Of a stretch of 64,000 nt of DNA, positions 54,876 through 64,000 are shown one piece after another (within the stretch, counting starts at the first letter, position 1; every line of letters starts with the position of its first letter). The stretch comes from Terriglobales bacterium. GTDB taxonomy: Bacteria > Acidobacteriota > Terriglobia > Terriglobales > Acidobacteriaceae. Location of the stretch: assembly GCA_025936825.1 (NCBI GenBank), contig JAICSO010000001.1, positions 496,001 through 560,000 of the forward strand, read 5' to 3'. The notes beneath the pieces are model-generated. The model saw nothing but the letters and a program-made list of their open reading frames with translations. It was not told where the DNA came from and searched no databases. Made by a program: the position numbers and the translations under genes.

Positions 54876-55597
54876 CACTCAAATGGCGTCGCGTCGGGGC
54901 CGCGCAACACGATGTCGAAACGGAAGCCGAGCGCCCACTGCGGTTGCGTGGTCTCGAGATCGAACTTGGCAATCATGCGCTGGCGTGCTTTTTCGTCGGG
55001 CACCGATTGATAAACCGGGTCATGCGCGAACAGCGGGTCGCCGGGGAAATACATTTGCGTTATCAGGCGGCTGAGAAACGCGCGTCCGAAAACAGAAAAG
55101 TGAATGTGTGCCGGACGCCAGGCGTTGTAGTGGTTGAACCAGGGATACGCGCCGGGCTTGATGCTAATAAACCGGTAGTTCCCATTTTCGTCAGTGAGAG
55201 TGCGCCCGGCACCGCTGAAGTTGGGGTCAAGAGGGGCCGGATGCTGGTCGCGATGATGCTGGTAGCGGCCAGCGGCATTGGCCTGCCAGATTTCGATGAG
55301 CGTGTTCGGTACTGGGCGGCCATTGTCGTCCAGTACACGACCGGTTACGATGATGCGCTCGCCGAGAGGCGCCGTCGCGTGTTGGCGAGTAAGATCGTTG
55401 TCGGTTTCGCCAATGGGATCGTGGCCGTAGACGGGCCCCGTGATCTCAGAAAGTGTGTGCGGCAAAAAGATGAGCGGTTTCGAAGGATTACGAGGAGGAG
55501 TCGACCGGTACTGCTCGTAAACCCGCGGAGGCTGCGAACCAGCCGGATGGCGATGGTACGGGTGAATGACCGAGCGCTCGTTCGCAACCTTGCTCAA
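54875..55597 (-). CDS. pcaH: Protocatechuate 3,4-dioxygenase beta subunit
   Basis: A 240-residue catalytic beta subunit. All four non-haem Fe(III) ligands are present: Tyr in GRYQHHRDQH (Y112), Tyr in GAYPWFNH (Y151), and His-x-His in RPAHIHF (H164, H166), spaced exactly as in Pseudomonas PcaH with a constant offset of 4; the neighbouring Arg161 matches the substrate-binding Arg. Start is TTG at 55597 with a strong GGAGGG four bases before it. A copy of the MarR palindrome lies about 60-76 bases upstream. First gene of a pcaH-pcaG-PQQ dehydrogenase-MetE-like run. The rest of the beta-ketoadipate pathway (pcaB, C, D) is not in the window. Confidence 0.95.
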   Translation of the reverse strand: MSKVANERSVIHPYHRHPAGSQPPRVYEQYRSTPPRNPSKPLIFLPHTLSEITGPVYGHDPIGETDNDLTRQHATAPLGERIIVTGRVLDDNGRPVPNTLIEIWQANAAGRYQHHRDQHPAPLDPNFSGAGRTLTDENGNYRFISIKPGAYPWFNHYNAWRPAHIHFSVFGRAFLSRLITQMYFPGDPLFAHDPVYQSVPDEKARQRMIAKFDLETTQPQWALGFRFDIVLRGPDATPFE

Positions 55598-55656
55598 GGT
55601 CCCTCCATTTCAGCGAACCGCTGCATGATAGCTCATGCGGGGTGGTTTGTCCAGGT

Positions 55657-55673
55657 AATCAGTACACTGAACG
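55657..55673. promoter_or_regulatory. MarR-type operator copy 1 (upstream of pcaHG)
   Basis: TCAGTACACTGAAC: matches the perfect copy at 57727 (TTCAGTATACTGAA) at 12 of 14 core positions. Lies between the fcs stop codon and the pcaH start, about 60 bases upstream of pcaH. Part of a three-copy set. Confidence 0.7.
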
Positions 55674-55676
55674 TCG

Positions 55677-57551
55677 TCAGGCAGTATCCCTGATTCCATT
55701 AGCGACAAGGACGTGATCGGGTGGAGACTCGAGATACAACTCCTCGACTAGAGCCGCGCGATTGCTGAGAACAACACGCTGGTTGATCGAGCCTTTATCG
55801 GTCAGTTCGCGCGCTTCGAGCGACGGTGGGATTGCAAGCAGGACAGCGCGAACAATACATGTCGAATTGGTGGTATTGGCAGCAGCAAAACTGTCAAATT
55901 TCTGCTGGAATGCGGCACGAACTTGGGGGTGGGCACACACGTCCGCGGGGCTGGCATTTTCGCCCAGATCGCGGCAAAGTTTCACACACGCAGGCAGGGC
56001 GGGAAAGCAGAGTGCAGTGACGTAGTCGCGGTCCGGGGCCGCAAGAACGACATCTTGCAGCAGACCTTCAAAGTGGGCGATCAGCCGCATGCGCAACGCT
56101 CCAACTCTCACCCACGTGCCGCTCGAGAGTTTAAAGTCCTCGTTGAGACGGCCGTCGAACACAAAGCCCTTCTGCGGATTCGCGGGATCTGCTAGCTTGA
56201 TGGCATCGCCCATGCAGTAGAAGCCTTCGTGGTCGAATGCAGTTTGATTCAGGTCCGGGCGACGCCAAAAACCCGGCGTGATCGACGGGCCGCGTACGCG
56301 TGCCTCGGTGCGACCGCCAATCGGAAAGAGTTTCAGTTCTACCCCCGGTGCGGGAAGGCCGATCCAGCCGGAAGAAGATCCTTCGACTCCGGTAGAAATC
56401 GCGAATGGGGCGGTTTCGGTAGCGCCCAAGCCGGTGACTACCAAAATTTCTTCGCCGCAGGTCTCGAACGCGAGGTCCTGCATGTCGTCCCAAACCTTTT
56501 GGCTGAGACCGGCGGCGGCGAAAAACAGCAGGTTCAGGCGGCTGAAGAAATGTTTGCGAAAGTGCGCGTCTGCACGCAAGTGCTCGACCAGCAACTCATA
56601 ACCTCGCGGGACATTGAAGTACGCAGTGGTCGCAATCTCGCGCAAGTTTCGGACGGTTTCACCAAATAGCTCCGGTGTAGGCTTGCCGGCATCGATGTAG
56701 AGCGTTCCCCCATTGTGAAGCGCAATTCCGAAATTATGGCTGCCACCAAAAGTATGGTTCCAGGGCAGCCAATCACAGAGAACCGGGGGTTGTTCGGCAA
56801 GGCATGGCATGACCTGCTCGAGCATCAACTGATTCGAACACAGCATTCGATGAGTGGTAATGACGCCCTTGGGAAGGCCGGTCGAACCCGAGGTGTAGAG
56901 GATTTTCGCGATCGAGTCGGGCCTGACGTCGTGGTGAGCGTTCTCCGCGAGAGGCGAGGCGCCTGCGTTCTCGAGTGCGTCGAGTGAAATGGAATCAATT
57001 CCGGCCGGCGTAGATCCGTGGTGGATCACAACAGTGTCATCCTGCAGTACTGCCTTGAGCGCATCACTAAATTGCGCGCCATCCTGCACGAAAACCATGC
57101 CCGGTTGAAGATTTTCCCAGACATGTTTGAGTGCTACGAACTGTTTGACGCCCAGCGAATACGATGGCGCGATGGGAGCATAAGGAATTCCCGTGTACAT
57201 TGCTGCGAGCGCCAAGAGTCCATGCTCGATGCTGTTGCCGGAAAGGATGATGAGCGGACGGTTCTTCGAGAGGCCACTTCCGAGCAGGCCTGCGGCAAGC
57301 TTCCGAACACGCCGGAACGCGGATGAGTATGTAAGGTGTTGCCAAGAGCCATCTGTTCCGCGTTGCGCCAGGAAGATGCGGTCGGGCGACTGCTTGGCCC
57401 AGCGCTCCAGACGGTCGCTGACGCGGGCAGGATACTCGCGAAGAGCCTCTGTTGAGCGTACGTGTACGACACCGTTGTCCCGGTGTTCGAAAGTGGCCCG
57501 GACAGTGGCTACGTTGACGCGGCGCACCGGCCGCTTGGCGAGTGGTTCCAT
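55677..57551 (-). CDS. fcs: Feruloyl-CoA synthetase-like acyl-CoA ligase
   Basis: A 624-residue AMP-forming ligase of the feruloyl-CoA synthetase subfamily, longer than the usual 500-550 residues. The N-terminus begins VNVATVRATFEHRDNGVVHVRSTEALREYP, as in bacterial Fcs; the AMP motif is LYTSGSTGLPKGVITTH; A5 is TGLGATETAPFA; A8 is VFDGRLNEDFKLSSGTWVRVG. The enzyme converts ferulate (or p-coumarate, caffeate) plus ATP and CoA to the CoA ester. It is transcribed leftward toward pcaHG and is divergent from metF; the operator at 57727 lies in their shared region. The stop codon overlaps the region of the pcaH operator. No enoyl-CoA hydratase/aldolase gene accompanies it here. Confidence 0.88.
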   Translation of the reverse strand: MEPLAKRPVRRVNVATVRATFEHRDNGVVHVRSTEALREYPARVSDRLERWAKQSPDRIFLAQRGTDGSWQHLTYSSAFRRVRKLAAGLLGSGLSKNRPLIILSGNSIEHGLLALAAMYTGIPYAPIAPSYSLGVKQFVALKHVWENLQPGMVFVQDGAQFSDALKAVLQDDTVVIHHGSTPAGIDSISLDALENAGASPLAENAHHDVRPDSIAKILYTSGSTGLPKGVITTHRMLCSNQLMLEQVMPCLAEQPPVLCDWLPWNHTFGGSHNFGIALHNGGTLYIDAGKPTPELFGETVRNLREIATTAYFNVPRGYELLVEHLRADAHFRKHFFSRLNLLFFAAAGLSQKVWDDMQDLAFETCGEEILVVTGLGATETAPFAISTGVEGSSSGWIGLPAPGVELKLFPIGGRTEARVRGPSITPGFWRRPDLNQTAFDHEGFYCMGDAIKLADPANPQKGFVFDGRLNEDFKLSSGTWVRVGALRMRLIAHFEGLLQDVVLAAPDRDYVTALCFPALPACVKLCRDLGENASPADVCAHPQVRAAFQQKFDSFAAANTTNSTCIVRAVLLAIPPSLEARELTDKGSINQRVVLSNRAALVEELYLESPPDHVLVANGIRDTA

Positions 57552-57726
57552 CCTGACAGGAGCCTCCGGTCTCCTGTGGGCGTGGCGGAGTTCAGCCGGC
57601 AGCTAATGTACCGCATACCACCGACAAATGGCCATTCCAACTCTGATTGGACGCCTCCAATCAGACAGGCTAGCGCAATTGCTCTTGACAACCACGATCA
57701 AAGGTGAGAGATGTCTTGAGTCAGAC

Positions 57727-57742
57727 ATTCAGTATACTGAAT
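57727..57742. promoter_or_regulatory. MarR-type operator copy 2 (perfect palindrome between fcs and metF)
   Basis: ATTCAGTATACTGAAT, a perfect 16-base palindrome, 34 bases before the likely metF start and about 176 bases from the fcs start. TATACT inside it could serve as a -10 hexamer on either strand, so binding would block transcription. Best conserved of the three copies. Confidence 0.8.
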
Positions 57743-57775
57743 ATAGCTTTTATGCCGAGCTACGCGGGGCGGGTC

Positions 57776-60111
<2,336 letters not shown>

Positions 60112-60179
60112 TTAAACTCACGGATGAAATTCATGGCCTAGACGGCGAAATGTGGAGTGTCACTTACAATAAAAAGACT

Positions 60180-60695
60180 ATGAGCGCACGAGCCATATCC
60201 GTACGACAACGAAGGACGCAACAGCTGCAGATCTCGGAAGTTTACGACGAGCCGGGACACTTAATTCGACGGGCACAACAGATCGCTGTCTCGATGTTTC
60301 ATACGATCATGGGACAGGGCGTGACGCCGGTGCAGTACTGCGTGCTGCGCGTCCTCCGGGACCATCCTGGCATTGATCAGGTGACGCTGGCGCGTTTATG
60401 CGCGCTCGATACATCGACGGCAGCTGACTTGGCAGTTCGACTCGAAGAACGTGGGCTGGTGATGCGCATGATGCCGATGAAGAGTAAACGCTTTCGCTTG
60501 CTACACCTCACGCCTCAAGGGAAATCTCTTGTGAATAAGCTGGTACCTTCCAGCCATGTTTTGGCGCGGAGTTTATTGGGTGCGCTCAATTCCAAAGAGC
60601 AAAAGGTGTTTGTCCGGCTTCTCAAAAAATTCGTGCACCTGAATAACGAGGTCAGCCGGGCCCCGCTCGATCGCAGTGTCCGGCCATCTCGCTAA
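60180..60695 (+). CDS. MarR-family transcriptional regulator of the aromatic locus
   Basis: A 171-residue MarR regulator: helices around LIRRAQQIAVSMFHTIMGQGVTPVQYCVLRVL, the recognition helix region LARLCALDTSTAADLAVRLEERGLVMR, and the wing MMPMKSKRFRLLHLTPQGKSL. MarR proteins CouR, FerR and FerC in other bacteria repress hydroxycinnamate catabolism and release DNA on binding the cinnamoyl-CoA ester made by the local ligase. The same logic is likely here because fcs is in the locus. The frame is open from 59778, but the ATG at 60180 begins a normal-length MarR protein. Three palindromic sites are attributed to it by inference. Confidence 0.88.
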   Translation: MSARAISVRQRRTQQLQISEVYDEPGHLIRRAQQIAVSMFHTIMGQGVTPVQYCVLRVLRDHPGIDQVTLARLCALDTSTAADLAVRLEERGLVMRMMPMKSKRFRLLHLTPQGKSLVNKLVPSSHVLARSLLGALNSKEQKVFVRLLKKFVHLNNEVSRAPLDRSVRPSR

Positions 60696-60733
60696 TTGCG
60701 AAAGCAATTATGCCTTGTTCTTCCTTTGCCCCA

Positions 60734-61405
60734 TTAAGACAGAAAAAACTCCTTGGTTACATCAGTCCACTCCTGGTCGGAGATCTGCGACGAAAGATCG
60801 TCGACAGCGGTTCCGCCGTCTTGGGCCAAAGCTCCCGCCGAGGCCGGCATGAGCGCACGCAAGCGAGCGGCGCACTGGTCCGTCCAGGTGCGGGCTAGTG
60901 CACCGCTCAGCAAGTTGCGTAGATTGGTCTTAGCATCCGGAGAATTCACGGTAACCAGCCAACCTTCAGAGTAAGGGTCTTTGCGCACCTGTTCGGGATC
61001 GCGAAGCGCGGCTTCGTTGATGTCAGTAACTTGACCTTCGATGGGCGAGAGCATGTCGACAGACTTGCCATCGCGGAAGAAGGTCCAGATCTTCTGACCT
61101 TGGCGGAGCCACTGGCCCCTTTGAGGCAGCGCAACACGCTCTACCTCCCCTAGGAGTTTCGCGGCGAACTCATCGATGCCAACGCGAACCAGCGTCGGAC
61201 TTTCGCTCAGGGCCCAAGTATGTCCGGGGTGGTAACGGAGATGTTCCGGAACTCTGAAGCCACCGACCACGGGCGAAGGCACCGCGAACGCGTTTCGCTC
61301 GGCTGAAATCGGTGCGGCTTGTACGACGGGCTGCTTAGCTGTACGAAAGTAATGATCAATAAGGATGAAGACGGCGAACATCAGAACCACTAATAGGGCT
61401 GTCAT
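60734..61405 (-). CDS. Membrane-anchored GcvH-like (glycine cleavage H fold) protein
   Basis: A 223-residue protein. One N-terminal membrane span (LLVVLMFAVFILIDHYF) precedes a GcvH fold: HTWALSESPTLVRVGIDEFAAKLLGEVERVALPQRGQ, then SPIEGQVTDINEA and DPYSEGWLVTVN. Where lipoylated H-proteins have ESVKA, this one reads FRDGKSVD, so the lipoyl-lysine position (G113 by alignment) is Gly, with a Lys one residue later (K114). Probably not a normal glycine cleavage component. It lies next to, and divergent from, the HybA/HybB genes, suggesting a role with that redox module. Confidence 0.75.
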   Translation of the reverse strand: MTALLVVLMFAVFILIDHYFRTAKQPVVQAAPISAERNAFAVPSPVVGGFRVPEHLRYHPGHTWALSESPTLVRVGIDEFAAKLLGEVERVALPQRGQWLRQGQKIWTFFRDGKSVDMLSPIEGQVTDINEAALRDPEQVRKDPYSEGWLVTVNSPDAKTNLRNLLSGALARTWTDQCAARLRALMPASAGALAQDGGTAVDDLSSQISDQEWTDVTKEFFLS

Positions 61406-62118
61406 ATCAAGCCTCGTTTCTTGAGCAATCGCAACTTTATTAAGGCAGTTTTTTTGCCAGAGTCAGTATGAGTGGATAACAGCTCACTGAATCGCTCCAT
61501 GTGGCACATCTTGAAAGAGATGCGAATGGGCAGGCAGAGCTTTGAAAGCTTGTGCGAAAAGCCTGGAATTTCGTGTGGTGTTGTGGAGCACAACAGTTTG
61601 GGACTCGGGCAGAGCTGTCAGCCCGCATTGTCCTTGAACTTCAATGAGTTGCAGTCGCCTCTTGCCGTGTAAATGTACGCAACGGCCATGATGAGGTTCA
61701 CAACAAGCGTCCGATAAACGCGGTCCCCCGAATCTTCGCTATTCCCTTTGAAAGCTCCCTGTATTGATGCGAGTCACCTCTATCCGTGATTCGGGTCACG
61801 GTCGCGCCTCGACTCCCGGCACAGACTAGGAATGACTTAGCCGGAGATGTTGAGAATCGCTACGGCCGAGCACTCAGGAGGTCAGGCGGTGGTGAAACTC
61901 GCAACACCGCTGCACGCCGCGCCTCGCAATCTGCGCGGCAGCAGGCTACACGTCTGCCCACCCGCACCACTGAGGCCATTCGTTTCCTCTTCCCTTATAT
62001 CTCCTTTATTCCGCACTCCTTTGCGAACGCTGCGTCCTTTGCGGCTGAAGCGGTTTAAGCCTTTAACCGCAAAGAGCGCAGCACGCCAAGAAAGCAAGAC
62101 TGTTCAAAGGAAAAGCTC
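61406..62118. other. Long intergenic region before the HybA-like gene
   Basis: About 710 bases without a supported gene; small frames here have atypical composition. It contains a CRP/FNR-type palindrome at 61784-61801 (listed) and an imperfect hairpin near 62048-62068 (GCGGTT ... AACCGC) within a longer complementary CTTTGCGG/CCGCAAAG pair, about 50 bases before the hybA ATG. Confidence 0.45.
61784..61801. promoter_or_regulatory. CRP/FNR-family operator upstream of the HybA/HybB genes
   Basis: CCGTGATTCGGGTCACGG: CCGTGA and TCACGG arms separated by six bases, a perfect inverted repeat. Located about 320 bases before hybA and 380 bases before the GcvH-like start. Confidence 0.5.
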
Positions 62119-62907
62119 ATGAGTAAAGCGCTCTTATACGATGCAACGCTCTGCATCGGATGCAAGGCATGCGAACAGGCATGTGCTGACCACAACAAGC
62201 TTCCCTACACAACCGCAATTGGAGCTGAGGAGAAGCAGTCGGACCACAAGTACACGGTGGTGCTCACCAAAGGCGAGCACTTCATGCGGCGCCTATGCAT
62301 GAACTGCCTCGATCCCGCGTGTGCCTCGGTGTGTCCGGTGGGCGCATTGCGCAAGACCTCAGCCGGGCCGGTCATCTATGAGGAAGGCAGGTGCATGGGA
62401 TGCCGCTACTGCATGGCGGCATGCCCGTTCGGAGTCCCCAAATACGAATGGGGCAAAGTCCTTCCGCGGGTTCGAAAGTGCACGATGTGTCCGGACCGGG
62501 TTGCAGCCGGTCAACCAACTGCGTGTGCGGAAGCTTGCCCGACGGGGGCCACCAAGTTTGGCGAGCGGGATGAATTGATTGCTGAGGCACGCCAGCGCAT
62601 CCACGACAATCCCGAAAAATATCTCGACCATATTTATGGTCTGACTGAGGTTGGCGGCACCTCTGTGCTCCTGCTGTCCGGTGTGGCTTTCGAACAATTC
62701 GGATATCGCGCAGAACTGCCCGGCGATCCGCTGCCGATGCTCACCTACCGCGTGCTGTCGCGCATTCCCGACATTATTCCTCTTGGTGGCGTGCTTCTCG
62801 GCGGAGTGTGGTGGATTACGCACCGACGCAAAGAGGTTGCTGCGGCCGAAGGTCCCAGGAACAACGCGCAAAACGGCACTTCGAAACGGAGGCGCGATGA
62901 AGAGTAA
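62119..62907 (+). CDS. hybA: HybA-like 4Fe-4S ferredoxin-type electron transfer subunit
   Basis: A 262-residue iron-sulfur protein with four cysteine groups: CIGCKACEQAC, the CMNCLDPACASVCPVG group, CMGCRYCMAACPFG, and CTMCPDRVAAG with CAEACPTG. This pattern carries four 4Fe-4S clusters, as in HybA, NrfC and DmsB. A C-terminal membrane span (IIPLGGVLLGGVWWIT) is followed by a charged tail, as in HybA. No Tat signal is visible at the N-terminus. It hands electrons to or from the quinone pool through the HybB/NrfD protein encoded just downstream with an 11-base overlap. The catalytic subunits are presumably beyond the right edge. Confidence 0.85.
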   Translation: MSKALLYDATLCIGCKACEQACADHNKLPYTTAIGAEEKQSDHKYTVVLTKGEHFMRRLCMNCLDPACASVCPVGALRKTSAGPVIYEEGRCMGCRYCMAACPFGVPKYEWGKVLPRVRKCTMCPDRVAAGQPTACAEACPTGATKFGERDELIAEARQRIHDNPEKYLDHIYGLTEVGGTSVLLLSGVAFEQFGYRAELPGDPLPMLTYRVLSRIPDIIPLGGVLLGGVWWITHRRKEVAAAEGPRNNAQNGTSKRRRDEE

Positions 62908-64000
62908 GCTCACGTTCTGGAAGGTCGTATTCGTGATTCTCATGGCCGCGGGGATTTACGCGACCTTTGTTCGCTTCACTCGCGGATTGGGCCCGACGAC
63001 GAATTTGACTGATCAGTTCCCGTGGGGAATTTGGGTTGGCTTCGATGTGCTGTGCGGAGTGATGCTGGCCGCGGGCGGGTTCACGCTGACCGCCGCCGTC
63101 CACATCTTCAACCTGAAACGTTTGCAGCCGATTGTGCGACCGACGGTTCTCACCGCCTTCCTCGGTTATCTGCTGGTATCTGTGGCGCTGATGTTTGATC
63201 TGGGGCGGCCATACCGCATCTGGCACCCGCTGATTATGCGCAACCCGCATTCCGTGATGTTCGAAGTCGCTTACTGCGTAATGCTCTACACCACAGTGCT
63301 GGCGCTGGAGTTCTCCCCCATCGTGCTGGAGCGATTTCATCTGCATCGAGCTATGAAGATCATTCACGGGGCGGTAATCCCGCTGGTGATTATCGGAGTG
63401 CTTCTCTCCACCTTGCACCAATCGTCGCTCGGGTCTCTGTACCTGATCATGCCGGAGAAGCTGCACCCGTTCTGGTACAGCCCGCTGCTGCCGGTCTTCT
63501 TCTTTATCTCGGCGATCGCGGTGGGACTGGCAATGACCATCTTCGAGTCGTCGCTGAGTTCGAAGTATTTTGGGCGCGAACTCGAGATCGGCATTTTGCG
63601 AGAGCTTGGACGAGTCCTGGCCGTTGTGCTCTGCGTGTACGCAGTGCTCCGGTTTGAAGACCTCTTTCATCGCGGCGTCCTCGGAAAAATGCTGCAGCCG
63701 AGCTATGAGATGACGCTGGTCTGGCTGGAACTGGCGCTTGCGTTGATTGTGCCGCTTGCCCTGCTGTCTGTTCCCAAGATCCGCAACAGCGCCAACGGAT
63801 TGTATGTCGCGGCGGTAATGGTATTGCTTGGGTTCATCACCAATCGGCTGAACGTCAGCATCACCGGGCTCGAGTCTTCCGCGGGCGTGCACTACATCCC
63901 GAGGTGGACGGAGCTGGCGATCACGGTTGCAATTACAGCCAGCGGACTTGCGGTGTTCAGCCTGGCGGTCAAATACCTGCCGATCTTCCCGGTACCGGAG
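62897..64000 (+). CDS. hybB: HybB/NrfD-family polytopic membrane subunit, partial
   Basis: The frame runs open from an ATG at 62897 to the right edge (368 codons), so the protein is cut off. It starts MKSKLTFWKVVFVILMAAGI and has eight or nine membrane spans. Segments such as DQFPWGIWVGFDVLCGVMLAAGGF, DLGRPYRIWHPLI, HQSSLGSLYLIMP and a loop near YIPRWTEL are typical of the NrfD/HybB quinone-interacting family. It overlaps hybA by 11 bases, so the pair is co-translated. Partner may be an uptake NiFe hydrogenase or a molybdopterin oxidoreductase; the sequence here does not decide. Confidence 0.85.
   Translation, partial: MKSKLTFWKVVFVILMAAGIYATFVRFTRGLGPTTNLTDQFPWGIWVGFDVLCGVMLAAGGFTLTAAVHIFNLKRLQPIVRPTVLTAFLGYLLVSVALMFDLGRPYRIWHPLIMRNPHSVMFEVAYCVMLYTTVLALEFSPIVLERFHLHRAMKIIHGAVIPLVIIGVLLSTLHQSSLGSLYLIMPEKLHPFWYSPLLPVFFFISAIAVGLAMTIFESSLSSKYFGRELEIGILRELGRVLAVVLCVYAVLRFEDLFHRGVLGKMLQPSYEMTLVWLELALALIVPLALLSVPKIRNSANGLYVAAVMVLLGFITNRLNVSITGLESSAGVHYIPRWTELAITVAITASGLAVFSLAVKYLPIFPVPE

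Noticed and set aside
57704-57775. Upstream extension of metF from a start at 57704
   Set aside because: It would be translated through the perfect operator palindrome and adds residues unlike the MTHFR N-terminus.
61472-61672. 66-codon frame on the + strand in the long intergenic region
   Set aside because: No Shine-Dalgarno, no homology-like motif, and composition unlike neighbouring genes.
62816-63892. 358-codon frame on the - strand
   Set aside because: Antisense to the HybB/NrfD gene; its product is rich in Gln, Arg and His with no domain, whereas the + strand frame gives a clean polytopic membrane protein.

Overview
The window looks like chromosomal DNA of a soil Acidobacteriota, most likely class Terriglobia. 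This is an inference from gene content: two very large TonB-dependent receptors of the carboxypeptidase-regulatory (Oar-like) type, a membrane-anchored winged-helix regulator of the kind common in that phylum, a TPR plus ASPIC/UnbV (CRTAC1) pair, a GH31 alpha-glucosidase, many Tat or Sec exported enzymes, moderately high G+C and tightly overlapping operons. I see no rRNA, tRNA, CRISPR array, insertion sequence or phage gene.

Layout. 1-5163: a cut-off LacD-type aldolase, hemL, an F420/deazaflavin-type reductase, an exported M48 protease, and an SDR whose catalytic Tyr is replaced by Ile. 5609-15305: a nine-gene, almost fully overlapping operon built around MoxR, DUF58, DUF4129, DUF4350, SpoIIM and RDD proteins, extended at its 5' end by three small zinc-ribbon or PH-like membrane proteins. 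15526-19696: glycosylasparaginase-type Ntn hydrolase, exported amidohydrolase, a DUF4190/pilin-like fusion, and a family 4 uracil-DNA glycosylase. 19864-27854: a MocR regulator, then an acyl-CoA dehydrogenase / ETF-QO / EtfB / EtfA electron-transfer set preceded by a perfect CRP-like palindrome; etfB carries a frameshift. 27980-38790: GH31, winged-helix regulator, TonB receptor, a strong terminator, TPR, CRTAC1. 38808-46453: an acyl-CoA/aldehyde catabolic set (amidohydrolase, ALDH, CoA ligase, saccharopine-dehydrogenase-like protein, thiolase) with HxlR and TetR regulators. 46531-50690: cytochrome c and a second TonB receptor. 50965-60695: a lignin-aromatic locus. 60734-64000: a membrane-anchored GcvH-like protein and the beginning of a HybA/HybB-type respiratory module that continues past the right edge.

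The most interesting part is 50965-60695. It encodes feruloyl-CoA synthetase, protocatechuate 3,4-dioxygenase (PcaHG, all four iron ligands visible), a PQQ alcohol dehydrogenase with the Asp-x-Asp lanthanide signature, a LigM/DesA-type tetrahydrofolate-dependent O-demethylase, a MetF-like methylene-THF reductase, a short MetE-like methyltransferase, and a MarR regulator. Three copies of one palindrome (core TTCAGTATACTGAA) lie before pcaHG, before metF (between the divergent fcs and metF) and between ligM and marR. I read this as one MarR regulon joining hydroxycinnamate activation, aryl methyl-ether cleavage, one-carbon recycling and ring opening. The hydratase/aldolase (Ech) and a dedicated vanillin dehydrogenase are not in the locus; the ALDH and thiolase 10 to 20 kb to the left are possible partners.
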